NCBI RefSeq assembly: GCF_009849585.1
Contig: NZ_VCRN01000026.1
Span: 1 to 64,000 of the forward strand
Source: Bacillus sp. ZZV12-4809
GTDB taxonomy: Bacteria; Bacillota; Bacilli; Bacillales; Cytobacillaceae
Length of the DNA: 64,000 nt
Direction of reading: 5' to 3'
Shown here: positions 18,107 to 28,292 of the stretch, piece after piece
How the letters are laid out: each line of letters starts with the position of its first letter
Numbering within the stretch: position 1 is the stretch's first letter
Translations under genes and position numbers: made by a program
The notes under the pieces: model-generated
Database searches by the model: none
What the model saw: the letters and a program-made list of their open reading frames with translations, nothing else
Told to the model about the DNA's origin: nothing

Positions 18107-19399
18107 CTAATTTTTCTTTAGTTTTTCAACATCGTTTTCCGCTTTTTCCAGCGCTTTTTCTGGCTTGGTTTTACCAAGCAGAACATTGTCTATATGCGGA
18201 TTAATGCGATTCTGGTAATCAGGGTACTCTGTCGGAACAGGGAACATTTGCGTTTGATCCAGATTTTTCACTGTAGCCTCATACACATATTGATCTTCGC
18301 CTTTAAGCTCTTTAACCACGGCTTCTGCTGCTTCTATATTTGCGACATTATCATAATTCTTCATAGCCCAGTATTTTTGGGCCTCAGGACCTGTAAGATA
18401 TTCGATAAACTTCATAGCTTCCTCAGGATGTTTGGCTCCTTTCGGTATTTCAGCTACGAACCCGCCTCCATCACTCCAGTTCCCAGAACCTTCTTCAAAT
18501 GCAGGAATCGGCGCAACACCAAAATTTATATCATTTCCATAATCACGAATTTGTGTGTAAAATGTACCGATATCAACCCACATGGCCACTTTGCCGGCAA
18601 TGAACGGATTGGACTGTTCACTTCCAAATTCCGCTTCAAAAGACTGAACCGTTTTTTCGCCTAGACGCTCCTTCCATCCCAGCAGCCACTGTAACGCTTC
18701 CTGTTTTTTAGGTGTATTGATATAAAGTTCGCCATCTTGAATAAATCCTTTTCCACCATCAGCGCTTGTCATCCAGCTGGCAGCACCAATACTGCCCCAG
18801 AGCGGATAAAAGCCAACTCTCTCATAACGATCTCCGTCTTTAATATCCAGCTTCTCAGCATACTCCTCCAGCTCATCCCATGTCGCAGGGGGTTTTTCCG
18901 GATCAAGGCCTGCTTCTTTAAAGGCATCTTTATTGTAAAATAGCAATCTTGTATCTGTGTTAAATGGAACGGCATAAGGCTTGTCTTCGTACATTACCGA
19001 CTCCCATAAATGCGGATAAAACTGGTCTTTAAACGAATCATCGATATACTTGCTTAAATCTTCTGATTGTCCATTGTCTGCCCGCTGGGCGACTGTGTTA
19101 ATATCGTTGATGATAACATCTGCAGGATTACCTGCAGCAACGGATGCCAGGTTCTTTGTCCAAATATCTCCCCAAGGCAAATATGTATGCTTAACAAAAA
19201 CTTCATCCTGTGATTTGTTAAAATCATCTATAATTTTTTCAATGATTGGCCTTCTTGTTTCTGAACCCCAAAAACTCCAAAAATCAACAACGACCTTTCC
19301 ATCCTTAGTCTTTTCTGCCTGAGCACTTTCTCCGGAACAGCCTGCTAATGTGCCAATAAGCAGGCATGCGGAAATAATAAAAAGAAGTCCCTTTTTCAT
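18107..19399 (-). CDS. Sugar ABC transporter substrate-binding lipoprotein
   Basis: This solute-binding protein of 430 residues belongs to extracellular family 1. The ATG at 19399 follows GGGGGAG and opens a signal peptide with lipobox LAGC, so it is lipid-anchored outside the membrane. KVVVDFWSFWGSETR and the region GGGFVAEIPKGAKHPEEA are typical of the CUT1 group. It is the first gene of the importer and delivers an unknown sugar to the two permeases downstream. A further in-frame start at 19489 has no ribosome site. Confidence 0.9.
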   Translation of the reverse strand: MKKGLLFIISACLLIGTLAGCSGESAQAEKTKDGKVVVDFWSFWGSETRRPIIEKIIDDFNKSQDEVFVKHTYLPWGDIWTKNLASVAAGNPADVIINDINTVAQRADNGQSEDLSKYIDDSFKDQFYPHLWESVMYEDKPYAVPFNTDTRLLFYNKDAFKEAGLDPEKPPATWDELEEYAEKLDIKDGDRYERVGFYPLWGSIGAASWMTSADGGKGFIQDGELYINTPKKQEALQWLLGWKERLGEKTVQSFEAEFGSEQSNPFIAGKVAMWVDIGTFYTQIRDYGNDINFGVAPIPAFEEGSGNWSDGGGFVAEIPKGAKHPEEAMKFIEYLTGPEAQKYWAMKNYDNVANIEAAEAVVKELKGEDQYVYEATVKNLDQTQMFPVPTEYPDYQNRINPHIDNVLLGKTKPEKALEKAENDVEKLKKN

Positions 19400-19573
19400 G
19401 ATGCTCCCCCTAATTTTATAAATTTCAGCTTCATGCGTAAGCCTATTCCCTGCGCACAGGAATAAAATGGCCGGCAAATTAAAATTCATTAACTAAGTAT
19501 GTAGTACCCTGCCAATCGGGAATAAAACATTTATTTGAAAAATATCTCGATATTTGGCAAATCTCAGCCGTTT

Positions 19574-19607
19574 CTCCCTAAAAAAAAGACCCCTTACAGG
19601 AGTCAAA
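19574..19607 (-). terminator. Terminator of the sigma/anti-sigma pair
   Basis: On the minus strand GACTCC TGTA AGGGGTC is followed by eight T, just after the stop at 19608. Confidence 0.8.
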
Positions 19608-20219
19608 TTAATGGGGGTTATGAAGGCTTTGTGTGATTGCTTCTAAGTATTCAATAAATATATCACCTTCTGAAGAAGGAACTGAATAAATGTCTTCACT
19701 GTTCATTAGCTTGAAATAAGTTTTCCCTTGCCCGTTCCAGACTTTTATCTTTACTGGCTCTTTTCCCTTTAAATTAAATTGGATATCATAGGAAGGGCTG
19801 GCATCTTCAATGACTGTCTCTGCAGGAATGGCCGAGTTTATGGTATTTCTTGCCGTGTTTTCCCACTTTGGATCTTTTACAATCGCCGTTTCAGCGGTAT
19901 ATTTTCCATCCGCTGAGAAGGATTTCTCATCATCTGATAAAGCAATCATTGTTTGGCTTATTATACTATTTCCGAGAATCTCTGAACTGCTGCTGCCTCT
20001 GGACATAGAATCCTCTGAAAATATAATGAAAGCGAACATCACACAAGCAGCCATAACAGCGGCGGCAGATAAAATTCCCGGGAAAATATCTTTCTTTCTT
20101 TTAGGTTTTTCTTCAATGCTGCTCAATATTTTTTGCAGACTCTCCTGCTTTTGCTTTTGCGACCGCGGAATATGTCCTAATTCTCGAAAGGAATTATCGG
20201 ATCCGAATGAGCTCTTCAT
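19608..20219 (-). CDS. Putative anti-sigma factor (single-pass membrane protein)
   Basis: The 203-residue protein has a charged cytoplasmic N-terminal part of about 48 residues, one membrane helix (about 49-66: GILSAAAVMAACVMFAFIIF) and an extracytoplasmic C-terminal domain of about 135 residues. Its start overlaps the 3' end of the ECF sigma gene by 26 bases. This membrane topology and position are typical of ECF anti-sigma factors. I see no clear zinc-binding HxxxCxxC motif, so the class is not certain. Confidence 0.7.
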   Translation of the reverse strand: MKSSFGSDNSFRELGHIPRSQKQKQESLQKILSSIEEKPKRKKDIFPGILSAAAVMAACVMFAFIIFSEDSMSRGSSSSEILGNSIISQTMIALSDDEKSFSADGKYTAETAIVKDPKWENTARNTINSAIPAETVIEDASPSYDIQFNLKGKEPVKIKVWNGQGKTYFKLMNSEDIYSVPSSEGDIFIEYLEAITQSLHNPH

Positions 20220-20730
20220 GGATTTCCCCCCTTTTCTGCAATTCTTTTTTTAGCGCTGCGAGTGCCCTGGAAGTGGTGATTTTCACTTTGTTTTCGGTCC
20301 AATTCAAGATTTCGGCCGTTTCCTTGATCGAAAACTCCTTTATTTTTCTCAAAATCAGCACTTCTTGGTAGCTTAATTTCAAGCGGCGTATTGCTTCATA
20401 TAAGAGTGTAACTTTTTCACCCTTAATCATTATCTCTGTAGGAGTAGCTTCATCTGATTGGAGCTGGAATTTTTCAATTGAGAAAAATTTGAATCTGCTT
20501 TTTTTGCGCAAATAATCAATGGCTACATTTCTTGATATCCGGACAAGCCAAGTAAAGATCTGGGACTCTCCATTAAATTGATTCATATATTTGTAAGCTT
20601 TAATAAATGTGTCTTGAGTCAAATCTTCGGCCACTTCCTTATCATTTACGAGAAGAAATATGTATCCATAGATTCGATCGCTGTATTCGCTGTATATTTC
20701 TTCAAACACTTCTGCCGATATTCTCTCCAT
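20194..20730 (-). CDS. ECF-type RNA polymerase sigma factor
   Basis: This sigma-70 family factor has about 178 residues. Region 2 contains DRIYGYIFLLVNDKEVAEDLTQDTF and FTWLVRISRNVAIDYLRKK. Region 4 contains LKLSYQEVLILRKIKEFSIKETAEILNWTENKVK, ending in an HTH. I take the ATG at 20730, with GAGGGGGC upstream; longer in-frame starts at 20748 and 20790 are less likely. It is followed by its likely membrane anti-sigma factor. The regulon is unknown; the large secreted protease just upstream on the other strand is the nearest divergent gene. Confidence 0.9.
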   Translation of the reverse strand: MERISAEVFEEIYSEYSDRIYGYIFLLVNDKEVAEDLTQDTFIKAYKYMNQFNGESQIFTWLVRISRNVAIDYLRKKSRFKFFSIEKFQLQSDEATPTEIMIKGEKVTLLYEAIRRLKLSYQEVLILRKIKEFSIKETAEILNWTENKVKITTSRALAALKKELQKRGEIHEELIRIR

Positions 20731-20790
20731 AGTGGCGCCCCCTCGCATATTATTAGACGAATAAGAATCAGAAAAGAAACACTTTACCAT

Positions 20791-21386
20791 TGTTTAAATA
20801 AATTTTTAGAATTTCTTTAAGGATAGTCATAATCCAAATCCCGATCATTTTTCCTATATTTCAAAATAATATGATTATTTAGTATCAATATTGGGGTGAA
20901 TACGAGAAAGTGCCTTTTTAACTGTAACTTTTTTTCACCCGCATTTTATCAGTTAATAATAGCTAAAGTTTCACTCCAGACTACCCATCTTTATATTTCA
21001 ATTTTGGAATTTCGGATACTGGTATCCTTTAAATGCTTGCCCCTTATATTTATTTTAACATTCTGCAAAATTACCGCCTCCCTCCTTTTCCTTATTTTTC
21101 CCAAGAAAAATAAGATTGTATGGAAAAGCGATACTTTTAATCTATAAATAACCATAAAAAGTTCATTCTTTAAGCCTGTAACCCTGAGTGAATCATGAAA
21201 CCAATTAGCTATTTTAATAAAGCAGCTTCAAAAATCTCTGTTTTTCGACAATCTCCGCCCATTAATTTAGCTAAAGTACATGATAACGGAAGGGTTTTCC
21301 ATTTTTGGAAATACCCACAGGAGGTGGTTGTGTTCTGAATTTCAACCTGCATTTTTAATGAATTGCCAAAACAAGGAGGGAATTTT
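20791..21386. other. Intergenic region between ECF sigma and bacillopeptidase F
   Basis: This AT-rich gap of about 600 bp separates two divergent genes. It must hold both promoters. The only clear structure is a short hairpin TTTTCCATTTTTGGAAA near 21294-21310. I see no gene here. Confidence 0.5.
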
Positions 21387-24300
21387 TTGAAAAGAAAAAG
21401 GAAAACAATTAATCGCATTCTTTATGTGATGCTGACAGCTTTTCTGATTTTGCCGCTGATGTTCCCAGGCATGGGATCGGCAGAAAGCAAAAGCTCTCCG
21501 CATACTTCAGTGAAGAAAGCGGCGCCTCAAACCGCAAAAAGCAAAATTAACAGCTCTCTGCTAAAACAATTTGATAAGGAAGATAAAGTAACATTCCTGA
21601 TAAAATTCAAAGAACAAGCTGATGCTCAAGCAGCAGCCAAGAAGGCTGCAAAAGAGGCTGCAACTCAAAAATTGACTGCCTCTAAATCAAAATACATGAA
21701 ACGATCTGCAGTACTCTCCTCACTAAGATCTACAGCAATTGAAACTCAAAGCCATGTCGCCGATTTCCTTCAAAAACAGGAAAAAGACGGCAAAGCAAAA
21801 GATGTTCAATCCTTCTATATCGTCAATGCAATTGCAGTAACAGCCACAAAGGACGTTATGGAGCAAATCGCAGTATTTCCTGAAGTAGAAAAAATTCTTC
21901 CAAATGAAACAAGACAGCTTCACAAGCCGGTAAAAGAGGCCAAAAAATCTCTTAAAACACAAGCAGAAACCAGCTCGATCGAATGGAATATTGATCGTGT
22001 CGGAGCTCCTGCCGTATGGGAAATGGGAATTGACGGATCCGGTACAGTCGTTGCTTCCATTGATACAGGTGTTCAGTGGAACCACCCGGCATTAAAAGAA
22101 AAGTACCGGGGCTATAACCCAGCACAGCCAGATTCCCCATCACATGAATACAACTGGTTTGATGCCACTGCAGGCCAATCAGTTCCTTATGATGATCAAG
22201 GCCACGGAACACATGTAACAGGAACAATGGTCGGATCCGAACCAAATGGAGCCAATCAGATCGGAGTTGCACCTGGTGCGAAATGGATCGCGGTAAAAGC
22301 CTTTACTGCAAGCGGCGGAACTGATGTAGATCTTCTCGAAGCCGGTGAATGGATCCTTGCTCCAAAGGATGCAGACGGAAACCCTCATCCTGAAAAAGCG
22401 CCTGATGTTGTCAATAATTCTTGGGGCGGCGGACCTGGATTGGATGAATGGTATCGTCCAATGGTGCAGGCATGGCGTGCAGCTGAGATTTTCCCTGAGT
22501 TCTCCGCAGGAAACACTACTATATTTAATCCAGGCGGACCTGGTTCAGTTGCTACACCAGCAAACTACCCGGAATCATTTGCTACTGGTGCAACTGATAT
22601 AAACAACGGCTTAGCAAGCTTTTCACTGCAAGGTCCATCTCCGTATCAGGAAGTAAAGCCTGATGTATCAGCACCTGGAGTTAACATACGTTCCTCAGTT
22701 CCAGGAAGCAGTTATGAAGGCGGCTGGAATGGAACCTCTATGGCCGGGCCGCATGTTTCTGCAGTTGCAGCATTGCTCCGTCAGGTAGACTCAAGCCTGA
22801 CCGTGGAAGAGATGGAGGAAATTCTTCTTACAACCTCTACTCCTTTGACAAATGGTACTTATCCTGAGACACCTAATAATGGTTTTGGTTACGGACTCGT
22901 CAATGCCTTCGATGCGGTTTCTTCCGTATTGACCGGCCTGGGTAAAATTAAAGGCCAGGTTGCAAAAGAAGGAGATGACTCCGAAGCTCCTCAAGCCAAT
23001 CATGAAGCACCTCAGGAAACATATGCAGGAATGGATCTCGCACTTGACTTGACTGCATCCGATAATGTAAGTGTCACAAGAGTGGATCTCGAATACTTAA
23101 AAGCGGACGGCAGCTGGGCCGCCATCGAGGCCAATAGAACAGCTGGAAACTACAAAGATGGTACTTACCAGGCAGTAATTCCTGGAGAAGACATCGCAGA
23201 ACCATCTGTAACTTATAAATGGAAGGTTAATGATTTTGGCGGAAATTTAATTGAAACGGAATCCTATGAAGTGGCAGTAAGACCTGGAATCAGCATTGGC
23301 TATTCTCAGGACTTTGAATCACAGCCGGCCGGCTGGACTTTATATGGACCGGAAAACAGCTGGGAGTGGGGAGTTCCAACTTCAGGTCCTGGCAATGCGG
23401 CATCCGGTGAAAAAGTTTATGCAACAAAACTTGACGGCAACTATGCAAATAGCGCAAACATGAACCTGCAAATGCCACCAATTGACCTGCCGGAAGGAAA
23501 TGCCTACCTTCAGTTCAAGCAATGGCATGAGCTTGAAAATAATTATGATTACGGCCATGTATTCGTTTCGACTGACATGGAAAACTGGGAACAGGCTCTT
23601 CGCGTTAACGGCACTTCAACAGACTGGGGTAATGCAGAAGTTGATTTAAGTGCTTATGCAGGACAAAGAATCTATGTAGCCTTCAATGTGACTACAGATG
23701 GTTCTGTTCAAAAGCAAGGCTGGTATATCGATGATGTCCAATTATCTGATACTCCTGCTCAACCTGCAGGCAAAGCCAAGCTTGGCATCAGCAAAGAAAA
23801 ACCTTCCACAGAACTAAAGAAAGATAAAGTGAACCCTGATAAGATTGCTCCAAAGAAAGATGTCCCTGCGAAAGAGGATAATAAACAGCAGCAGCCAGCC
23901 CCAGTATTATTACCGCTTACAGCTGAAGTAAGTGTACTGGAATCTGGCAGGTCAGTATTTACTAATCCTCAAAACGGATCTTTTGAAATGACGCATGCTT
24001 CAGGTGATTTCACTGTAAAGGCAGAAGCATACGGATATCGTTCTCAAACACAAAATGTAAATATTCCACAGGATGGAGAAGCAACTGCTAACTTTGTCCT
24101 TGAAGAAATTCCAAAGGGAACAGTTACAGGTGTTGTGACTAACGAAGCAACTGGCGAGCCTGTTGCGAATACTACTCTTCTTTTAGTAGAAGACGCAGCA
24201 GTACAGCCGGTAACAACTGATGAAAACGGTGAATATACACTAACAGCATACGAAGGAACATACACATTAAAAGCAATGGCACCTTCCTACTATAGCACCG

Positions 24301-25727
24301 AGCAGAGCATCACGATCGAAGGCGGTTCTTCAATAGAGCAAAATATTGGACTGAAGCCATTTATCGGATATCCGGGTGAAATTGGATATGATGATGGTAC
24401 AGCTGAAAATGCACGTGCATTCTACGATGCCGGCAATGGCTGGGCAGTTAAGATGTCTCTGGCATCAGGCCATGACAGCGCAATGGTTACCGGCGGCTTA
24501 TTCCGCTTCTGGGATACCAGCTGGCCGACTCCGGGCGGTACAGACTTCAAAGTGGAAGTATATGATGCAAGCGGACCGGATGGAGCCCCAGGCAAGAAAC
24601 TTGCTGGACCATTTGAAGCAACAGCATTAAGAAACGGTGAATGGACACATGTAGACCTCAGTGACGAAGGAATCGTTGCAAACGGCGACTTCTATATGGT
24701 ATATATCCAATCAGCACCAAATCCTAATGCTCCTGGCCTTGGCACAGATGAAGATGGAGAGAATGCAGGACGCAGCTGGCAGCTTGTAGGCGGAGCATGG
24801 TCACCGGCGCCTGAGGATGAAGGAAACTATATGATTCGCGCGACAGTGAATTATGAAGTTACAGCACCTGTCATTACTTCTCCAGCGGACGGAACATTTA
24901 CGAATGAGGGTAAAGTTACAGTTGAAGGTACTTCCGCTCCTACAACTACTGTAAAAGTATTTAATAATGGAGAGGAAGTCGCATCGGCTGAGAGTACAGA
25001 CGAAGGCACTTTCTCAGCAGAAGTTTCACTTACTGAAGGGGAAAACACTCTTACTGCCAAAGCATCAACAGAGTCAGGGTCCACTGATGCCTCTGAACCT
25101 GTAAAAGTAATATATGACAAGACAAAACCCGAACTGTCCATAACAAGCCCTGCAGATAAATCAAAAACAAATAAAGAAACAGTCACTGTTAAAGGAACCG
25201 TTTCTGACGATAACCTTGATTGGGTAAAAGTAAACGGCCAGACAGCAAAGGTTACAGACGGTGAATACTCTCTTCGCATCCTGCTGGATGAAGGTGAAAA
25301 CACCATTACGGTAACCGCACAGGATAAAGCGAAAAACAGTGAAGAAAAAACAATCACAGTCGATGCGAAATATACCGCTCCAGCCATAGAAAATCTTCTT
25401 CCTGCAGAAGACAAGGAACTCAAAAAAGGCGAATCGGTAAAAATCGAATTTGATAGTGAACCAGGGTTAGAATCGACCTTTGTCATCAGAATGCCATTAA
25501 CAAATGCTGGCGGCAAGCTGAATAACGCTACTGAGCTTCCAATGATGGAAACTTCCCCAGGCCATTATGTCGGCTACTATACTGCCACTTCAAATGTAAA
25601 AGCGCCTGGTGCCGAAATTGAAGTGAAAGTGACCGATGACTACGGCAATGAAACCCGTAAGACTGCAGAAGGCAAACTATGGATTAATGCAAAAAAGAAG
25701 GATAACAGCAGCACTAAAAAGAAGTAA
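21387..25727 (+). CDS. bpr: Bacillopeptidase F-like secreted subtilase
   Basis: This secreted serine protease has 1446 residues, close to Bacillus subtilis Bpr. The TTG at 21387 follows AAGGAGGG with good spacing and is the likely start. Order of parts: signal peptide (about 1-35), I9-type propeptide, then a subtilase domain with Asp in VASIDTGVQ, His in GHGTHVTG and Ser in GTSMAGPH. An immune-inhibitor-A-like beta domain with QDFESQPAGW follows, then a linker rich in Lys/Pro/Glu, a CarboxypepD_reg-like repeat pair (GTVTGVVTNEATGEPV), and Ig-like repeats (PVITSPADGTFTNEG, LSITSPADKSKTNKE). A Lys-rich C terminus ends it. The extra repeats suggest surface binding or a processed C-terminal part. 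Confidence 0.93.
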   Translation: MKRKRKTINRILYVMLTAFLILPLMFPGMGSAESKSSPHTSVKKAAPQTAKSKINSSLLKQFDKEDKVTFLIKFKEQADAQAAAKKAAKEAATQKLTASKSKYMKRSAVLSSLRSTAIETQSHVADFLQKQEKDGKAKDVQSFYIVNAIAVTATKDVMEQIAVFPEVEKILPNETRQLHKPVKEAKKSLKTQAETSSIEWNIDRVGAPAVWEMGIDGSGTVVASIDTGVQWNHPALKEKYRGYNPAQPDSPSHEYNWFDATAGQSVPYDDQGHGTHVTGTMVGSEPNGANQIGVAPGAKWIAVKAFTASGGTDVDLLEAGEWILAPKDADGNPHPEKAPDVVNNSWGGGPGLDEWYRPMVQAWRAAEIFPEFSAGNTTIFNPGGPGSVATPANYPESFATGATDINNGLASFSLQGPSPYQEVKPDVSAPGVNIRSSVPGSSYEGGWNGTSMAGPHVSAVAALLRQVDSSLTVEEMEEILLTTSTPLTNGTYPETPNNGFGYGLVNAFDAVSSVLTGLGKIKGQVAKEGDDSEAPQANHEAPQETYAGMDLALDLTASDNVSVTRVDLEYLKADGSWAAIEANRTAGNYKDGTYQAVIPGEDIAEPSVTYKWKVNDFGGNLIETESYEVAVRPGISIGYSQDFESQPAGWTLYGPENSWEWGVPTSGPGNAASGEKVYATKLDGNYANSANMNLQMPPIDLPEGNAYLQFKQWHELENNYDYGHVFVSTDMENWEQALRVNGTSTDWGNAEVDLSAYAGQRIYVAFNVTTDGSVQKQGWYIDDVQLSDTPAQPAGKAKLGISKEKPSTELKKDKVNPDKIAPKKDVPAKEDNKQQQPAPVLLPLTAEVSVLESGRSVFTNPQNGSFEMTHASGDFTVKAEAYGYRSQTQNVNIPQDGEATANFVLEEIPKGTVTGVVTNEATGEPVANTTLLLVEDAAVQPVTTDENGEYTLTAYEGTYTLKAMAPSYYSTEQSITIEGGSSIEQNIGLKPFIGYPGEIGYDDGTAENARAFYDAGNGWAVKMSLASGHDSAMVTGGLFRFWDTSWPTPGGTDFKVEVYDASGPDGAPGKKLAGPFEATALRNGEWTHVDLSDEGIVANGDFYMVYIQSAPNPNAPGLGTDEDGENAGRSWQLVGGAWSPAPEDEGNYMIRATVNYEVTAPVITSPADGTFTNEGKVTVEGTSAPTTTVKVFNNGEEVASAESTDEGTFSAEVSLTEGENTLTAKASTESGSTDASEPVKVIYDKTKPELSITSPADKSKTNKETVTVKGTVSDDNLDWVKVNGQTAKVTDGEYSLRILLDEGENTITVTAQDKAKNSEEKTITVDAKYTAPAIENLLPAEDKELKKGESVKIEFDSEPGLESTFVIRMPLTNAGGKLNNATELPMMETSPGHYVGYYTATSNVKAPGAEIEVKVTDDYGNETRKTAEGKLWINAKKKDNSSTKKK

Positions 25728-25737
25728 ATGTCAGATG

Positions 25738-25778
25738 GAAAGGCAGGCCCATTTTATTGGGGCCTGCCTTTTTGCAAT
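25738..25778 (+). terminator. bpr terminator
   Basis: AGGCAGGCCCA and TGGGGCCTGCCT form a stem followed by T5, 11 bases after the bpr stop. The A-rich left flank may also serve the convergent ABC-F gene. Confidence 0.88.
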
Positions 25779-25781
25779 TAT

Positions 25782-27545
25782 TTATTTAATAATGTTCTTT
25801 TTTTCATTTAATAAGGCATTAAACTCCTTATCCAATTGGGCATATTTGCTGTCACCAGGAGCAAGCAGACTGAGTTCACCAAGTACCGCATTAATACGGT
25901 TATCAATAACCATAATCTGCTCCTTTATCGAATCATGATCTTTCTTCTGCTCGGCGCTTCTGGATTTCATAAGATATTCCTTCAGATTCATTTCAAATCT
26001 GGTAATTTTATTATTTTCAAAAACAAGCAATCTTGTGCTCAGCTTCTCCAAAAAGTATAAGTCATGCGAAATAATGATGAGTGTTCCGGTAAACTCCTTT
26101 AGCGTTTTTTCGAATTGCTCCCTGCTCGGCAAATCCAGGTGATTGGTAGGTTCATCTAAGATAAGAACGTCATATTCCTTTAAAAGCATGTCTGTGAGCT
26201 TAACCCTGATTCGTTCCCCCATGCTAAGCTGTCCAATCGGCTGATTCAGCTTCGCTTCCTTCATGCCCAGATTTGCTAAAAGAGTCCTTGCCTTGTAAAT
26301 CTGCTCACGTTCGCTGAGGTCAAGTACTTCCATGGCGTTTTTTGTTAACGGTAAATCATTAATAGCCTGGCTTAAATAGGCAATCTTTAAGGTGCTGCTA
26401 ATCCAGAGTTCCCCATCAGAAGGCGATACCTCTTCGAGCAGCATTCGGATTAAAGTTGTCTTGCCGGACCCATTGGATCCAAGAATCCCTATTTTTTCAC
26501 CATGCTTTATATAAAACTGGCTATCCTTAAAAAGAATCCGGTCTCCAAACCTTTTTGAAAGGTTTTTTGCTTCGATGATCCTCTTCCCTCTTTTCCCGGA
26601 CGAATCAAATTGAAAGTGAACTTTCGCCTCTTCTGCCGGCTTCTCTATTTTATTTTTATCCAGTTCCTGCTGAAGCCTTTTCATTTTTGACTTAACCTGC
26701 TGATCCATCTTTTTGGCTTTCACCCTGTGATATTCTTTAAAGCCCATCTGTCTGTTTTCGGATGGGCTCCCGCCTTTAGTTGATTCCCTGTGAGCCTTTT
26801 CCGACCATTTTTTTAAATTGGCCATATGATGTTCAATCCGTTCGATTTCTCTTTGCTGTACATCAAATTGATGAAGCTGATCATCATAATTTTTCTGTTT
26901 TTGCTCCCGGTAGGCTGTGTAATTTCCGTTATACATGGATATTATGCCTTCCTGGAGCTCAAAAATCCTGCCGACAGCCTGATCAAGGAAATGACGGTCA
27001 TGAGAAATGATCATAACAGGGCCACTGAATTGGCCAATTAATCCAATAAGCCACTCAATCCCCTGTAAATCCAAATGATTGGTTGGTTCATCCAAAATCA
27101 GCATATCTGGCTTTGATGACCAAATTTTAGCTAATGAGAGCTTCAAGCTTTCTCCCCCGCTTAAAGAATCAAACCTTTCAGGTTGCCATTCATGAAGTTT
27201 TGAAAGTCCTAATCTGCTTGCCTGATGAAGAACTTCTTCTTCCGGACTTTTATCAGTAACATGAATATCACTGACAGAATAATCTGCTGACTGGTGCAGA
27301 TAGCCAATTCTATATGGATCCTTCATCCGTTCAATTGTGCCTTTATCCGCCTGAATACTGCCGAATAAAATATTGGCCAATGTAGTTTTCCCTGTGCCAT
27401 TTAAGCCAACAAGACCAATACGATCCTGCTGATAAATATCGAATCCTATATTAGAAAAAACCGTTTTTTCTCCGAATGATTTTTGAAGATCCCTTGCCAT
27501 AATAACCGGTATGCTGTTGTAGCTGCTGATTTTATTTGCACACAT
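25782..27545 (-). CDS. ABC-F ATP-binding protein, likely ribosome-protection type
   Basis: The protein has 587 residues from the ATG at 27545 and two ABC domains, with no membrane part. Walker A is GLNGTGKTT in domain 1 and GSNGSGKTT in domain 2; the signatures are LSGGESLK and LSMGERIR; Walker B motifs are MLILDEPTNHLDL and VLILDEPTNHLDL. The linker between the domains (about residues 200-310) is long, charged and coiled. ABC-F proteins act on the ribosome E-site; members of the VmlR/Vga/Msr group give resistance to antibiotics of the peptidyl-transferase centre. The leader with an attenuator supports that class, but housekeeping ABC-F roles cannot be excluded. The C-terminal extension (about 60 residues) is also helical. 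Confidence 0.87.
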   Translation of the reverse strand: MCANKISSYNSIPVIMARDLQKSFGEKTVFSNIGFDIYQQDRIGLVGLNGTGKTTLANILFGSIQADKGTIERMKDPYRIGYLHQSADYSVSDIHVTDKSPEEEVLHQASRLGLSKLHEWQPERFDSLSGGESLKLSLAKIWSSKPDMLILDEPTNHLDLQGIEWLIGLIGQFSGPVMIISHDRHFLDQAVGRIFELQEGIISMYNGNYTAYREQKQKNYDDQLHQFDVQQREIERIEHHMANLKKWSEKAHRESTKGGSPSENRQMGFKEYHRVKAKKMDQQVKSKMKRLQQELDKNKIEKPAEEAKVHFQFDSSGKRGKRIIEAKNLSKRFGDRILFKDSQFYIKHGEKIGILGSNGSGKTTLIRMLLEEVSPSDGELWISSTLKIAYLSQAINDLPLTKNAMEVLDLSEREQIYKARTLLANLGMKEAKLNQPIGQLSMGERIRVKLTDMLLKEYDVLILDEPTNHLDLPSREQFEKTLKEFTGTLIIISHDLYFLEKLSTRLLVFENNKITRFEMNLKEYLMKSRSAEQKKDHDSIKEQIMVIDNRINAVLGELSLLAPGDSKYAQLDKEFNALLNEKKNIIK

Positions 27546-27573
27546 AAAAAAACCTCCCCCATACCCGGAGAGG
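27546..27573 (-). promoter_or_regulatory. Attenuator hairpin covering the ABC-F ribosome site
   Basis: On the minus strand CCTCTCC GGGTAT GGGGGAGG is followed by seven T and then at once by the ATG at 27545. The 3' arm of the hairpin is the ribosome-binding site (GGGGGAGG). The same structure can therefore end transcription or hide the ribosome site. Another stem, TGCACC/GGTGCA, lies just upstream and could compete. Confidence 0.75.
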
Positions 27574-27796
27574 ACTGTGCACCCATTATTGTATGTGGTG
27601 CAATACATAAAAAACGCGCGCCTAAAAAGATTTAATCAGCTTACAGACAAATAAGCAGATGTTACTTCCGATAAGGAATGACTAAAAAAGGGCACACTAA
27701 TCCTATGTTCTCCGGGTTAAACTTTTTAAAATATAAAAAGATACCAGAAAAAATAAGATTATAACTTCATGCCCCTAAATCATCCTTTCAACCTGT

Positions 27797-27834
27797 TTGA
27801 TTGTAGTATATAAGCTTCTGGCTTTTATTGTCAA
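27797..27834 (-). promoter_or_regulatory. Promoter of the ABC-F gene
   Basis: The minus strand has TTGACA (27829-27834) and TATACT (27805-27810), 18 bp apart. Transcription would start near 27798, giving a leader of about 250 nt before the ABC-F ATG. A 3-codon ORF (ATG AAG TTA TAA, 27770-27759) with AGGGG just upstream lies in this leader and is a weak candidate leader peptide. Confidence 0.7.
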
Positions 27835-27879
27835 TAGGCTCACGTTCGGCCATTCAATATTTGCATCTGCCGGAAATCA

Positions 27880-28080
27880 TTAATCAATTCGGATATGCTT
27901 ATTGGTAAGCTCCTTCAGCAAATTTAATATCACAGCTCTTTCCTCCAGATTAAAGCCGCTTACCCATTCCGAAACAAGTTTATACTCGCTTTGATGCATC
28001 TCCCGCTGAAGTCCGCCCTCCAAAATGGAGTATATTTCCATCATTGTGTTTTCCCGATCCTGTGCTTTAAGTTCATCCAA
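27880..28080 (-). CDS. Small protein of unknown function
   Basis: I do not recognise this 66-residue protein. It starts at a TTG (28080) with AGGAGG eight bases upstream, which makes translation credible. It is mostly helical and charged (LQREMHQSEYKLVSEWVSGF in the middle). No membrane segment or known motif is visible. It lies upstream of the ABC-F promoter, in the same direction. Confidence 0.6.
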   Translation of the reverse strand: MDELKAQDRENTMMEIYSILEGGLQREMHQSEYKLVSEWVSGFNLEERAVILNLLKELTNKHIRID

Positions 28081-28292
28081 TTTACAAACCTCCTAGTTCT
28101 TTTATGCTGCTTCTTTTCCCCATTTGGCACCTTTGGAAACACATGATGGAAGTGCAGTTCGCGGTGAGATCTACTTTCCCGCAGTAATACCCCTTTAGTA
28201 CCCAGGTTTCTTCCGGTTTGCGGGGCCAGCACTCCGTCTGCGGGCAAGTCCCCTTCTGTCTGGCACATTTTGAAATATGTATGAATACAAAA

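Noticed and set aside
24851..25516. A 221-codon frame opposite bpr
   Set aside because: It is a low-complexity Ser/Val-rich shadow of the bpr repeats.
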